DNA of 64,000 bases from UBA6821 sp044236545 (GCA_044236545.1 JBIIGI010000004.1:8489-72488); one strand, 5' to 3'; counted from the stretch's first letter, positions 16,476-25,770 are shown. Notes: generated by a model from the sequence alone, not told the origin. Made by a program: numbers and translations.

Positions 16476-17713
16476 TGAACCGGGGATTCATCGACAAGCT
16501 TGTCGAGCGGATCCGATTCGTCGAACCGGGTGACGTCGGCCAGTACCTGCAGGCCCTCTCCCATGAGAAAGGCTTTCTCGAGACCATCTTCAACGTTCTG
16601 CTGGAGGGGGTCGTCGTCACTGATCCGCAGGACAGGATCATCTACCTGAACAAGTCGGCGTGCACCTTCTTCGGAATGGACGCGACCGAACACCTCGGAT
16701 GCCGACTCGGCGAGGCGATTCCCGGCCTTGATCTGCGATCCGTGGCGAACTCCGGAGACGTCATGAGCCGCGATCTGGAGGTCTTTTACCCGCGGAGACG
16801 CTTCCTGAATTTCTATGTCACGCCGCTGATGAGCGACGAGGCCGAGGACGCGCACAGGGAGCTTGTCGGGCGGGCGATCATCCTCCGTGACATCACCGAG
16901 GCGAGGAAGGAAACCCAGGAGACCATCGAGAGTGAGCGGTTGTCGGCTGTCACCCTCCTGGCGGCGGGGGTGGCCCACGAGATCGGCAACCCCCTCAACT
17001 CCCTCGACATCCAGCTCCAGCTTCTCGAGCGACGGCTGAAAAAAGAGTCCGCGGCGGACGACCAGAAGGACCTCGCCGGATCCGTCTCCATTGCACGGAA
17101 CGAGGTTCGACGACTAGACCAGATCATCACCCAGTTCCTCAAGGCGGTGCGCCCGGCTCCTCTTGATTGCACACTTTCCGATCTGAACAGCCTGATCGAC
17201 GAGACCGTCGGATTCCTGCGCGGCGAGATCGAGGACCGCGACATCACCCTCGAGGTCTTTCCGGGGAACCACCTCCCCCTCGTCTCCCTCGACCGTGACC
17301 AGATGCGCCAGGCGCTTTACAACATCATCCGCAACAGCTTTCAGGCCATGGGTACCGGAGGGCTCCTCCGCGTCGCCACGGGTTGCGACGAGAGCCATGT
17401 CTGGGTCAGCATCGGCGACACCGGCGGCGGGATCGAACCCGGTTCCTTTGAAAGGATTTTCCAACCCTACTACACCACCAAAGAGGATGGAAACGGGCTT
17501 GGGCTCCATGTCGTCCAGCGCATCGTCAGGGCTCACGGCGGAGAGATCGTCCTCAACAGTGCCTCGGGCAAAGGCCTGCTCTTCACCATCCGCCTCCCGC
17601 GTCAGGATCGGCGTGTCCGCTTCCTACCCCCTATTTCGAAGGACGAAGCGGAAGACGCCGAAAAGATAAATATGAAACTCAGCCATAACGCATGCGAGGC
17701 AACGGACACCTGA
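16475..17713 (+). CDS. PAS-domain sensor histidine kinase (NtrB-like, no membrane segment)
   Basis: 412 residues. The PAS domain spans about residues 35-145 (ETIFNVLLEGVVVTDPQDRIIYLNKSACTFFG), the HisKA domain has His168 in GVAHEIGNPLNSL, and the ATPase domain has N-box LYNIIRNSFQAM, DTGGGI at 315-320 and GNGLGLHVV about 339-347. No transmembrane helix is seen, so it senses in the cytosol. No response regulator is adjacent. The H-box and architecture resemble kinases that pair with sigma-54 activators, and rpoN is in this window, but that link is inference. The last 15 or so codons come from a repeat element (17668-17723). Confidence 0.92.
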   Translation: MNRGFIDKLVERIRFVEPGDVGQYLQALSHEKGFLETIFNVLLEGVVVTDPQDRIIYLNKSACTFFGMDATEHLGCRLGEAIPGLDLRSVANSGDVMSRDLEVFYPRRRFLNFYVTPLMSDEAEDAHRELVGRAIILRDITEARKETQETIESERLSAVTLLAAGVAHEIGNPLNSLDIQLQLLERRLKKESAADDQKDLAGSVSIARNEVRRLDQIITQFLKAVRPAPLDCTLSDLNSLIDETVGFLRGEIEDRDITLEVFPGNHLPLVSLDRDQMRQALYNIIRNSFQAMGTGGLLRVATGCDESHVWVSIGDTGGGIEPGSFERIFQPYYTTKEDGNGLGLHVVQRIVRAHGGEIVLNSASGKGLLFTIRLPRQDRRVRFLPPISKDEAEDAEKINMKLSHNACEATDT

Positions 17714-17723
17714 ATTCCATATT
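17668..17723. repeat. short inverted-repeat element, family B, providing the kinase C-terminus
   Basis: It begins AAATATGAAACTCAG and ends CTGAATTCCATATT, near-complementary ends matching the arms of the elements at 26652-26787 and 52917-53142. The histidine kinase stop (17711-17713) lies within it, so the final residues (KLSHNACEATDT) are encoded by repeat DNA. It sits just upstream of bcp. Confidence 0.75.
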
Positions 17724-17745
17724 AAAACCACCAAAAATCCATTGT

Positions 17746-18228
17746 ATGAGCACACTCCAAGTCGGCAACAAAGCCCCCTCCTTCACCACCACGGCCGTGG
17801 GAGGCATCTACGGCGAGGGAACTCCACTGAAACTTACCGACCTGCAAGGCAGTCCCGTTGTCCTCTACTTCTATCCCAAGGATGACACGCCCGGTTGCAC
17901 CGCGCAGGCCTGCGGCATCCGTGATGCGTGGAAGGAGTTCACGGCCACAGGCGCTCATCTCTTCGGCGTGAGCATCGATCCGGAGAACTCCCACGGAAAG
18001 TTCATCGCCAAGTTCGAGTTGCCCTTCCCACTTCTTGCCGACACGGAGAAATCGATCGTCGAGAGCTACGGGGTCTGGGTCGAAAAATCCATGTATGGGA
18101 AAAAATACATGGGAACCGAGCGGACCACCTTCGTGATCCGGGCAAGCGGAGTGATTGCCGCCATCTTCCCCAAGGTAAAACCCGCAGAGCATGCGGGATT
18201 GGTGCTTGAAGCTCTGCGGAAGCTTTAG
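17746..18228 (+). CDS. bcp: thioredoxin-dependent peroxiredoxin (Bcp/PrxQ type)
   Basis: 160 residues from the ATG at 17746. FYPKDDTPGCTAQACGIRD contains the peroxidatic Cys51 and the Cys56 position used for resolution in this subclass. The fold continues with LFGVSIDPENSHGKFIAKFELPFPLLADTEK. It reduces peroxides using thioredoxin. It is separated from the kinase gene by a repeat element and is convergent with fcl 11 bp downstream. Confidence 0.95.
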   Translation: MSTLQVGNKAPSFTTTAVGGIYGEGTPLKLTDLQGSPVVLYFYPKDDTPGCTAQACGIRDAWKEFTATGAHLFGVSIDPENSHGKFIAKFELPFPLLADTEKSIVESYGVWVEKSMYGKKYMGTERTTFVIRASGVIAAIFPKVKPAEHAGLVLEALRKL

Positions 18229-18239
18229 GAAACAGTTCC

Positions 18240-19190
18240 CTAACGTTCCCTGAAGCCGGACCCATCCGAGAGTTTCAGGAAATCGGCGTAGGCATGCCGG
18301 ATCCCGCTCTCCAGGTCGTAATTGGGCCGCCACCCCGTCGCAAGGATTCTGGAGTTGTCCATGAGTTTGCGGAGGGTGCCGTCCGGCTTGCTGGAATCCC
18401 AGAGAAGCTCTCCGCGGAAGCCCGTCACCCTGGCGATCACTTCGGCCGCATCGCGGATCGTCACGTCGCTGCCGTAGCCGACATTGATCCAGTCGGGGGG
18501 ATTCTCCATTGCGAGCACGGCAAGAAGTCCCTCGGCGAGGTCGTCGGCATGGAGGAACTCGCGGCGCGCGATGCCCGTTCCCCAGAGCGTCACGGCGGTG
18601 GCCCCGCTCTGAACCGCCTCGTGGAAGCGGCGGATGAGCGCGGGCAGAACGTGGGAGTTCTCCGGATGGTAGTTGTCGCCGGGCCCGTAGAGATTGGTGG
18701 GCATGGCGGAGTGGAAGAGGACGCCGTACTGCTTGCGATAGTATTGGCAGAGCTTCAGGCCGGTGATCTTGGCGATCGCGTAGGCCTCATTGGTCGGCTC
18801 CAGCGGCAAGGTGAGGAGGCACTCCTCACGCATCGGCTGGGGCGCTTCGCGCGGGTAGATGCAGGAACTGCCGAGAAAGAGGAGTCGCTTCACGCCGCTG
18901 CGCCACGCCTCGTGGATGGTGTTGTGGGCGATGGCGAGATTCTCGTGGAGGAACTCCGCCGGGTAGGTGTGGTTCGCATGGATGCCCCCGACACGGGCGG
19001 CCGCGACGATGACGACATCGGGTTTTTCCCCGGCGTAGAAGTCGCGGACTGCGACAGCGTCCTTGAGATCGAGTTCGGATCTGGAGCGCAGGAGCAGGTT
19101 TCCGTGTCCGCGATCCCGGAGTGCTCGCACGATGGCTGAACCGACCATGCCGCCGTGTCCGGCGACGTGGATGCGCGTGGAGGAGTCCAT
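18240..19190 (-). CDS. fcl: GDP-L-fucose synthase
   Basis: 316 residues of the short-chain dehydrogenase/epimerase fold: NADPH motif GHGGMVGSAI (about 11-20), Ser108/109 in LGSSCIYP, and Tyr137-X3-Lys141 in YAIAK. The enzyme epimerises and reduces GDP-4-keto-6-deoxy-mannose to GDP-L-fucose. It sits downstream of gmd on the same strand (36-bp gap), so the pair makes GDP-fucose from GDP-mannose for surface glycans. Confidence 0.96.
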   Translation of the reverse strand: MDSSTRIHVAGHGGMVGSAIVRALRDRGHGNLLLRSRSELDLKDAVAVRDFYAGEKPDVVIVAAARVGGIHANHTYPAEFLHENLAIAHNTIHEAWRSGVKRLLFLGSSCIYPREAPQPMREECLLTLPLEPTNEAYAIAKITGLKLCQYYRKQYGVLFHSAMPTNLYGPGDNYHPENSHVLPALIRRFHEAVQSGATAVTLWGTGIARREFLHADDLAEGLLAVLAMENPPDWINVGYGSDVTIRDAAEVIARVTGFRGELLWDSSKPDGTLRKLMDNSRILATGWRPNYDLESGIRHAYADFLKLSDGSGFRER

Positions 19191-19226
19191 GGAACTGAAA
19201 GGGTGAGTGGTCCCGGTGTTCTGGGA

Positions 19227-20270
19227 TTACGGAGGCGTGATGTCCGCGCTGTCGGCGGCGCCGGTGTTCTGGTAGGCCAATTCGCGGCGGGCCAGATCCA
19301 AGTCGGCCTCGGTCATGATGCGGACCAGTTCCTTGAACTTCACCTTGGGCTCCCAGCCGGTCCGGCGCTTGAGCTTCGCCGGGTCGCCGATGAGGAGATC
19401 GACCTCGGCCGGACGCTCGTATCGGGCGTCATGACGGACGTACTTCTCCCAGTCCAGATCGAGCAGGCCGAAGCATTCCTGGCAGAATTCGCGGATTGTG
19501 TGGGTCTCGTTGGTGGCGCAGACGTAGTCGTCCCCCGTCTCCTGCTGGAGCATCAGCCACATCACCTCGACATATTCCTTGGCGTAACCCCAGTCTCGCT
19601 TGGCATCCAGATTGCCGAGGTAGAGCTCGTTCTGGAGCCCCATCTTGATGCGGGTCGCCGCGCGGGTGATCTTGCGGGTGACGAAGGTCTCGCCGCGGCG
19701 CGGGCTCTCGTGGTTGAAGAGTATGCCGTTGGTGGCATGGAGTCCGTAGGCCTCGCGGTAGTTCACCGTGAGCCAGTAGGCGAAGACTTTGGCGCAGCCA
19801 TATGGGGAGCGCGGGTGGAACGGGGTGGTCTCAACCTGGGGAACCTCGTGCACCTTGCCGAACATTTCAGAGGATGACGCCTGGTAAAATCGGACATCCT
19901 GACTCAACCCCGACTCGCGGATCGCCTCGAGGAGGCGCACGGTGCTCAGTCCGGTGACGTCGCCGGTGTATTCCGGAATGTCAAAGGAAACGCGCACATG
20001 GCTCTGCGCGCCGAGGTTGTAGATCTCGTCGGGACGGAGCGAGTAGAGGAGCTTGGTGAGCTGGGAGGAATCGGCCAGGTCGCCGTAGTGAAGAAAGAGT
20101 CTCGTGCCCAGAACATGGGGATCGTTGTAAAGATGGTCGATGCGGCTGGTGTTGAACGTCGAGGATCGGCGGATGATGCCGTGGACCTCATAGCCTTTGC
20201 CAAGGAGAAGTTCGGCCAGATAGGAGCCATCCTGACCAGTGATCCCGGTGATGAGTGCTTTCTTCATCAT
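19227..20270 (-). CDS. gmd: GDP-mannose 4,6-dehydratase
   Basis: 347 residues. NAD(P) motif TGITGQDGSYLAELL at the N-terminus, STFNTSRIDHLY, the catalytic SSSEMFG segment and SPYGCAKVFAYWLTVNYREAYG with the Tyr/Lys pair. It converts GDP-mannose to GDP-4-keto-6-deoxymannose, the substrate of Fcl next door. It is divergent from a XylR-like regulator with a 61-bp shared control region containing a palindrome. Confidence 0.97.
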   Translation of the reverse strand: MMKKALITGITGQDGSYLAELLLGKGYEVHGIIRRSSTFNTSRIDHLYNDPHVLGTRLFLHYGDLADSSQLTKLLYSLRPDEIYNLGAQSHVRVSFDIPEYTGDVTGLSTVRLLEAIRESGLSQDVRFYQASSSEMFGKVHEVPQVETTPFHPRSPYGCAKVFAYWLTVNYREAYGLHATNGILFNHESPRRGETFVTRKITRAATRIKMGLQNELYLGNLDAKRDWGYAKEYVEVMWLMLQQETGDDYVCATNETHTIREFCQECFGLLDLDWEKYVRHDARYERPAEVDLLIGDPAKLKRRTGWEPKVKFKELVRIMTEADLDLARRELAYQNTGAADSADITPP

Positions 20271-20300
20271 TCCAATCTATCAGAACAAGAATCCTTGTCT

Positions 20301-20316
20301 TTGCGTATATGCGCAA
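20301..20316. promoter_or_regulatory. near-perfect palindrome between gmd and the XylR-like regulator
   Basis: TTGCGTATATGCGCAA is a palindrome with a single mismatched pair, centred between two divergent starts (gmd at 20270, regulator at 20332). LacI-type half-sites and autoregulated divergent genes commonly look like this, so it is a candidate operator. A further short palindrome, ATGCGCAT, covers the regulator start codon. Confidence 0.5.
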
Positions 20317-20331
20317 TATTTTATTGTTAAA

Positions 20332-21498
20332 ATGCGCATGCAGGCGAAAATAAAAAGGAAAAAGGGAAAGTTTTCCGAGGAAAAGTCACGACCGGAAAAA
20401 AAACTCGTCGTGCTGGCCCTCCCCCTGATGACGGAGGCGGAAATCCCTTTGATTCAAGGGGTCCGCGACGAACTTCAACGGGAAGGAACTATGGAGATTC
20501 TGGTGCAAAGCGGGGGATACGAATCAACCCTGCGCAAACTTGCCGAACAAGGGCACCTGGCGGGAACCATCGGAGAGTTCATGGGCGAACGCTGGATGGA
20601 ACACCTCCTGACCCACGGGGTTTCCATCGTGCAACTTGGCTCCACCACGGGCCCCAGGATTCCATCAGTCATGACCGACATCAGCGTAATGGCTGAGGAG
20701 GCCTCGCGCGCCCTGCTTGGAGCGGGTATCACATCAGCCGCTTATCTGGGAGCTCCTGGACCGCACGGCTCCCTGAGCCTTGCGAAGGCATTTGCCTCGG
20801 CATGCCGCAAAAAGGGGATTGAAGCGACCGACTGCACGGCACTTTCAGGAACACCCCTTCGCCATTTTCTCATTTCCCTGCCACGCCCAACGGGACTCCT
20901 CTGCATGAACGACCGGATTGCCAGAAATGCCATTGCCATGGCACGCGAAACAGGGATCAGGATCCCGCAGGATCTTGCCGTGATCGGCGTGGGAAATTCC
21001 AGAATCGAGTCGTTCCACGCTGGCATCGGAATCTCCAGCTTTGAACAACCCCTGCGGGAAATCGGCCGCCAAGCCGCAAAAATGCTCCTGCGCTCGATCA
21101 GTGGCAGCACGCCCGATGCACCGGCCGCAATCCGGATCCCCGCGATTCTCCACGAACGGGAGAGCAGTCTTTGCACTACTTCGGGAGTGACCCGCGCCCT
21201 CGCACACTTGAGAAGCCATCCCGAGACCACGGTGAGCGCCGGGGAACTCGCGCGCCTGGCGGGCATGTCACGGCGCTCCTTTGAATACGCCGTGCGCCGG
21301 GAACGGGGTTGCACCCCCGGAGAACTCTTGGCAACAACGCGCCGCAACCTTGCGGAGAAATTGCTCAGGGAGAGCGATCTGAAAATCAGCCAGGTGGGGC
21401 GGTCGTGCGGTTATTCCGATGCGGCGGTATTTTCCGCCGCCTTCCGACGATGGAGCGGAAAAAGCCCCAGGGATTACAGGTCAGGATTCCTAAGATGA
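20332..21498 (+). CDS. XylR-like transcriptional regulator (LacI-type sensor plus AraC helix-turn-helix)
   Basis: 388 residues from the ATG at 20332; the frame is open further upstream into gmd. A periplasmic-binding-protein-like sensor covers about residues 25-285 (VVLALPLMTEAEIPLIQGVRDEL..., LLCMNDRIARNAIAMARETGIRIPQDLAVIGVGNSRIE). A C-terminal AraC-type double HTH follows (ELARLAGMSRRSFEYAVRRERGCTPGELLATTRRNLAEKLL..., CGYSDAAVFSAAFRRWSGKSPRDYR). This order is typical of Verrucomicrobia sugar regulators. It probably binds a sugar and may control gmd-fcl and itself. Confidence 0.9.
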   Translation: MRMQAKIKRKKGKFSEEKSRPEKKLVVLALPLMTEAEIPLIQGVRDELQREGTMEILVQSGGYESTLRKLAEQGHLAGTIGEFMGERWMEHLLTHGVSIVQLGSTTGPRIPSVMTDISVMAEEASRALLGAGITSAAYLGAPGPHGSLSLAKAFASACRKKGIEATDCTALSGTPLRHFLISLPRPTGLLCMNDRIARNAIAMARETGIRIPQDLAVIGVGNSRIESFHAGIGISSFEQPLREIGRQAAKMLLRSISGSTPDAPAAIRIPAILHERESSLCTTSGVTRALAHLRSHPETTVSAGELARLAGMSRRSFEYAVRRERGCTPGELLATTRRNLAEKLLRESDLKISQVGRSCGYSDAAVFSAAFRRWSGKSPRDYRSGFLR

Positions 21499-21566
21499 CC
21501 CTTTTAGATGAACCCCGCCGAGCAGCAAAATCACTCCACGGATGTCGGGACGGGGGAAATGAATGA

Positions 21567-22982
21567 TCAAGGGTGGGTCATGTCCGCGGCAACCACCCAC
21601 AGATCAAATTGCTCGGGCGTCAAATACCCCAATGCCACGGCCGCCTCTTTCAATCCGGTCTTCTCCTTGTGAGCCTTTTTGGCGATCTGAGCCGCCTTAT
21701 CGTAGCCGATGTGAGGATTGAGCGCCGTGACCAGCATGAGTGAATTCCGGACATATCCCGCGATCACTTCACGATTTGCCTCGATCCCGAGGATACAATG
21801 CACCGTGAAGGAACGGCAGGCGTCGGAGAGGAGTCGAACAGAGTGGAGGAAGTTGTGAATGATGACCGGTTTAAAGACGTTCAGTTCAAAGTTCCCTTGG
21901 GAGGCAGCCATGCCGATCGCCGCGTCATTCCCAATAACCTGAACCGCGACCATGGTGACGGCCTCGCATTGCGTGGGGTTCACTTTTCCCGGCATGATGG
22001 ATGAACCAGGTTCATTCTCCGGGAGCGAGAGTTCTCCCAAACCGCATCGTGGTCCGGATGCGAGCCAGCGGAGATCGTTGGCAATCTTCATGAGTGAGGT
22101 CGCGAGGGACTTGAGAGCCCCACTGGCAAAAACAAACTCTCCGTGGGAGGAGAGAGCGGCAAACTTGTTGGAAGCGGAGAAAAACGGTATTCCGGTCATC
22201 TTTGCAAGATGATCCGCAGCGGCATCCCCAAACTTCGGATGGGAATTCAATCCGGTACCGACTGCGGTTCCACCGATAGCCAAAGACTCCAAACCAGGCA
22301 GGCTTTCTGTAATTCGGACACAATCAGCATCCAGCATCGCCACGTATCCGGAGAACTCCTGCCCGAGAGTGATGGGGGTGGCATCCTGGAGATGCGTGCG
22401 CCCGATCTTGATGACGTCGGCGAACTCAATGGCCTTTGCATGGAGAGCATCCTTGAGTTCCTTGACTGCTGGAATCAGTTTCTCACAAACCACCGTAACG
22501 GCGGCAATATTCATCGCCGTGGGAAAGGTGTCGTTGGAGGACTGCGACATGTTGACATGATCATTGGGGTGGATCGGCGTCTTTGAACCCAAGACCCCCC
22601 CCGCCATCTCGATCGCCCGGTTGGAGATCACCTCATTGGCGTTCATGTTGCTCTGGGTGCCGCTTCCAGTCTGCCAGATCCTCAGAGGAAAGTGGTCATC
22701 CAACTTGCCTGCAATCACCTCGTCGGCGGCCCTGACGATCAACTCTGATTTTTCGGACGACAGCTTTCCCAGGTCCCTGTTGGCCAGAGCGCAGGCCTTT
22801 TTGAGTTGTCCCAGCGCCCTGATCAGTTCGGGTGGCTTGGTGTCGCTCCCAATGTCGAAATGGATCAGCGAGCGTGCCGTCTGCGCCCCGTAGTAGCGGT
22901 CATGTGGCACGGGAATGGCTCCCATGCTGTCTGTCTCGGAGCGGTGGGTTGCGGGATCTGCGGCGGGAATCTCGTGGGACAT
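21567..22982 (-). CDS. fumC: fumarate hydratase class II
   Basis: 471 residues. Signature GSSIMPGKVNPTQCEAVTM, the substrate region TGSGTQSNMNANEVISNRA and HPNDHVNMSQSSNDTFPTAMNIA identify a class II, iron-free fumarase. It interconverts fumarate and malate in the TCA cycle. mdh lies upstream on the same strand 171 bp away, giving two consecutive TCA steps side by side. Confidence 0.97.
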   Translation of the reverse strand: MSHEIPAADPATHRSETDSMGAIPVPHDRYYGAQTARSLIHFDIGSDTKPPELIRALGQLKKACALANRDLGKLSSEKSELIVRAADEVIAGKLDDHFPLRIWQTGSGTQSNMNANEVISNRAIEMAGGVLGSKTPIHPNDHVNMSQSSNDTFPTAMNIAAVTVVCEKLIPAVKELKDALHAKAIEFADVIKIGRTHLQDATPITLGQEFSGYVAMLDADCVRITESLPGLESLAIGGTAVGTGLNSHPKFGDAAADHLAKMTGIPFFSASNKFAALSSHGEFVFASGALKSLATSLMKIANDLRWLASGPRCGLGELSLPENEPGSSIMPGKVNPTQCEAVTMVAVQVIGNDAAIGMAASQGNFELNVFKPVIIHNFLHSVRLLSDACRSFTVHCILGIEANREVIAGYVRNSLMLVTALNPHIGYDKAAQIAKKAHKEKTGLKEAAVALGYLTPEQFDLWVVAADMTHP

Positions 22983-23153
22983 GGGAAGGGAGAGGCGGAG
23001 GTGTTTAGCGGTTTAGACTGTTGGACTGTTAGGTGGGAGGAGGATGGGAACTAGGTTCTGGGAGCTAGGTAATAGGGATTCAGCGAAGAGGCAGGGGAGA
23101 ATGCATACCCCCTCACCTCTTCTAAAATTCTAAAAGCCTTCAGCCTCTCAACC

Positions 23154-24140
23154 TTAATTGGGCAGAAGCTCGGAGACCATCGCCTTCTCCTCGAGGAGTT
23201 CGTTGACGGTCTGCTGGAACTTGGCTTTGCCAAACTCGCCGAGTTCGACACCCTGGACGATGGTGGAGGTGGTTCCGTTGGAACGTATCGGGAACGAGCA
23301 GATAAGTCCCTTCTCAACGCCGTAGGAGCCATCGGAGGCCACGGCCACACTGTGCCAGTCGTCTGCGGGTGTGGTCTTGCCGAGCGATATCACGGTCTCG
23401 AGCGCCGCATGGGCGGCGGAGGCGGCGGAGGAAAGACCGCGGGCGGCAATGATGGCCGCGCCGCGCTGCTGGACATTCTTAATGAAGTCACCTTCCAGCC
23501 ATGCGCGGTCGGGGATGGATTTGGCAACGGGCTCACCGTTGATCCGTGCGTTTTCGAAGTCAGGGTAGAGGGTGCTGGAGTGGTTGCCCCAGATCGCCAT
23601 CCTGGTGACATCCCGGTTATGGCAACCAGCCATCTCGGCGAGGGCGCTCTTGGCGCGGTTCTCATCAAGACGGGTCATGGCATGCCATCGTTCGGATGGC
23701 ACTCCGGGTGCGTTCTTCATGGCAATCAGGCAGTTGGTGTTGCAGGGATTGCCGACAACGAGGACGCGGATGTCATCCGCCGCGTTTCGCTCGATGGCCT
23801 GCCCCTGCCCGATGAAAATCTTACCGTTGATGCCAAGGAGATCCTTGCGCTCCATGCCGGCCTTGCGCGGCACGCTTCCCACGAGCAGCGCCCAGTTGGC
23901 ACCGTCGAATCCATGATCAAGATCCGAGGTCGCCTCGATCGAATCGAGCAGGGGGAAGGCGCAATCGTTTAACTCCATGACCACGCCCTGCAGCGCCTTC
24001 ATCCCCGGTTCGATCTCGATGAGTCGAAGCGCGACAGGTTGATCATGCCCGAAAACCTGTCCGGACGCGATACGGGGAAGAAGAGAGTAGCCGATTTGAC
24101 CGGCGGCACCAGTGACTGAGACAACGAGAGGAGTTTTCAT
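23154..24140 (-). CDS. mdh: malate dehydrogenase
   Basis: 328 residues of the cytosolic-type MDH group: NAD motif VTGAAGQIGYSLL, GNPCNTNCLIA, TRLDENRAKSALAEMAG with the substrate Arg, and the catalytic His in IWGNHSSTLYPDF. It oxidises malate to oxaloacetate. Its neighbours are fumC downstream and a strong hairpin plus hup upstream. Confidence 0.96.
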   Translation of the reverse strand: MKTPLVVSVTGAAGQIGYSLLPRIASGQVFGHDQPVALRLIEIEPGMKALQGVVMELNDCAFPLLDSIEATSDLDHGFDGANWALLVGSVPRKAGMERKDLLGINGKIFIGQGQAIERNAADDIRVLVVGNPCNTNCLIAMKNAPGVPSERWHAMTRLDENRAKSALAEMAGCHNRDVTRMAIWGNHSSTLYPDFENARINGEPVAKSIPDRAWLEGDFIKNVQQRGAAIIAARGLSSAASAAHAALETVISLGKTTPADDWHSVAVASDGSYGVEKGLICSFPIRSNGTTSTIVQGVELGEFGKAKFQQTVNELLEEKAMVSELLPN

Positions 24141-24180
24141 GAAGCTTGTATCCTAGGGGAAAACGGATGGGGCTAAAAGT

Positions 24181-24219
24181 GAGAAAACCCGTTTTGCCAA
24201 TGGCAAAACGGGTTTTCTC
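24181..24219 (-). terminator. strong 18-bp hairpin between hup and mdh
   Basis: Bases 24181-24198 and 24202-24219 are perfect reverse complements (GAGAAAACCCGTTTTGCC type arms) with a 3-base loop. It lies 28 bp beyond the hup stop on the minus strand and 41 bp upstream of mdh. A clean U-tract is not obvious, so it may be a terminator or an mRNA 3'-end stabiliser for the abundant hup message. Confidence 0.75.
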
Positions 24220-24246
24220 GGTGGGAGGGGGAAACCCTTGGAAAAC

Positions 24247-24525
24247 TTAGAGGGATTCCTTGAAGGCCTTGCCCGGGGTCAGGCGAACGCTCTTGGAAGC
24301 CTTGATCTTGATCTTCTCGCCGGTCTTCGGGTTGATGCCGGTGCGGGCCTTGCGGTTGACGACCTTGAAGGTTCCGAATCCGATCAATTGAAGGGACTTG
24401 CTCTTCTTGACGTGGGCCTTGATACCATCGATGACGGCGTTGACGACTTTTTCGGCGTGGGCCTTGCTGACGTCCTTGCCGAGGGACTTCTGGACGGTTT
24501 CAACTAGATGAATCTTGCTGCTCAT
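24247..24525 (-). CDS. hup: HU-family DNA-binding protein
   Basis: 92 residues, the usual length. N-terminal SKIHLVETVQKSLGKDVSKAHAEKVVNAVIDGI helices and the DNA-binding arm GFGTFKVVNRKARTGINPKTGEKIKIKASKSVRLTPGKAFKESL are diagnostic of HU/IHF proteins. It bends and compacts DNA as a dimer. It is monocistronic, with a strong hairpin downstream. Confidence 0.96.
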   Translation of the reverse strand: MSSKIHLVETVQKSLGKDVSKAHAEKVVNAVIDGIKAHVKKSKSLQLIGFGTFKVVNRKARTGINPKTGEKIKIKASKSVRLTPGKAFKESL

Positions 24526-24634
24526 GGATTGTTGGGTTGGGTTGGGTTATGTGTTGGTGACTTGCGTCAGACACGATCCAAAAAAAAGCCCATCGCTCTG
24601 TCAACTCCCATTCTGCATAATTAAAAAAAACCTC

Positions 24635-25228
24635 ATGAACACTCACCCAGCGGCAGACCCCTCCCATCCGGATCATCTTGACTATTTCAGAAAGATCGTT
24701 GCCGAACACCTCGGCAGTCCCCCCTCCGTTTCACCAAGGGCCTACGTGGCTCCGGGAGCCTTCCTCTCGGGACGGATCAGCGTCGGGGCGCAGGCCAGCA
24801 TCTGGCCTGCGGCCTCGCTGCGCGCGGATATAGCCCCGATCACAATCGGGGAGGAAAGCAACGTCCAGGACAACGCCGTGATCCATGTCGCCACCGGACT
24901 CGGGGTGACAGTGGGCCGACGGGTGACCATCGGTCATGGGGCCATCGTTCATGGGTGCACGATCGGCGATGAATCGCTCATTGGCATGGGAGCCGTCATT
25001 CTGGACGGCGCGGTGATCGGGGAACGCTGCCTTGTCGGGGCGCACGCCACCATACTCATGGGCACGGTGATACCGGCCGGTTCGATGGTGGTCGGATCCC
25101 CAGCGCGGATCGTCCGCACACTGAGCCCCGAGGAACAAAAGGGCCTCGGCTCGTGGGCCGACCACTACCTGGTGCTATCGGAGTCGTACCGGAGCAGGGG
25201 AATCATCCATCCTGATTACGCGCAATAA
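24635..25228 (+). CDS. gamma carbonic anhydrase-like hexapeptide protein
   Basis: 197 residues from the ATG at 24635. Left-handed beta-helix repeats (GRISVGAQASIWPAASLRADIAPITIGEESNVQDNAVIHVATG, VTIGHGAIVHGCTIGDESLIGMGAVILDGAVIGERCLVGAHATIL) with the metal-binding His residues of the gamma-CA/YrdA family in VIH and IGHGAIVHGC. An N-terminal extension of about 30 residues precedes the helix. Real carbonic anhydrase activity varies in this family and is not shown by sequence alone. Confidence 0.88.
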   Translation: MNTHPAADPSHPDHLDYFRKIVAEHLGSPPSVSPRAYVAPGAFLSGRISVGAQASIWPAASLRADIAPITIGEESNVQDNAVIHVATGLGVTVGRRVTIGHGAIVHGCTIGDESLIGMGAVILDGAVIGERCLVGAHATILMGTVIPAGSMVVGSPARIVRTLSPEEQKGLGSWADHYLVLSESYRSRGIIHPDYAQ

Positions 25229-25276
25229 GCGGAATCTCGGGATGCTCAATGCGGTGATCCGCGCCATACTTTCAAC

Positions 25277-25762
25277 ATGAACCCGAAAGAGGTGCTACCG
25301 GTGGAGATCAAGGCCGTCCTGCCAACCAGCAGCGGCACGGCGCTGTTTCTCGGCGACCATGAGAAGGTCTTCGTCATCTACATGGACCCGCTTGTGGGAA
25401 ATGCGATCAGCCTGCTGATCCACGGCGCCCCCAAGGAACGCCCCCTCACCCACGACCTGATGGGATCGTTGCTAACAGCGCTCGGGGCCAAGGTGGAGCG
25501 CGTGATCATCAACGACCTAAAGGGGTCGACCTACTACGGGCGCCTGATCGTGAGCGTTGAGAACGAACTCCAGCAGCGAAAGGTGATCGAACTGGACGCC
25601 CGGCCGAGCGACTGCCTCGCCATGGCGGCTCAGCAGAAGGCGCCGGTCTACATCACCCGCCAGGTCTGGGACGAGGTTGAGGACATGTCGGAGGTCTTAA
25701 GGAAGATGACAGAGCCCCCACCCGAAGGGGAGGGGGAAGGGGAAGGGGAAAAAGGTCAGTGA
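25277..25762 (+). CDS. bifunctional nuclease family protein (DUF151)
   Basis: 161 residues. The core GTALFLGDHEKVFVIYMDPLVGNAISLLIHGAPKERPLTHDLMGSLLTALGAKVERVIINDLKGSTYYGRLIV and LDARPSDCLAMAAQQKAPVYI is the DUF151 pattern. Family members have been described with DNase/RNase activity or as regulators of secondary metabolism. The C-terminus ends in a Gly/Glu repeat (GEGEGEGEK) encoded by GAAGGGGA-like slippage. It follows the gamma-CA gene by 48 bp. Confidence 0.88.
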   Translation: MNPKEVLPVEIKAVLPTSSGTALFLGDHEKVFVIYMDPLVGNAISLLIHGAPKERPLTHDLMGSLLTALGAKVERVIINDLKGSTYYGRLIVSVENELQQRKVIELDARPSDCLAMAAQQKAPVYITRQVWDEVEDMSEVLRKMTEPPPEGEGEGEGEKGQ

Positions 25763-25770
25763 ATACGGGT

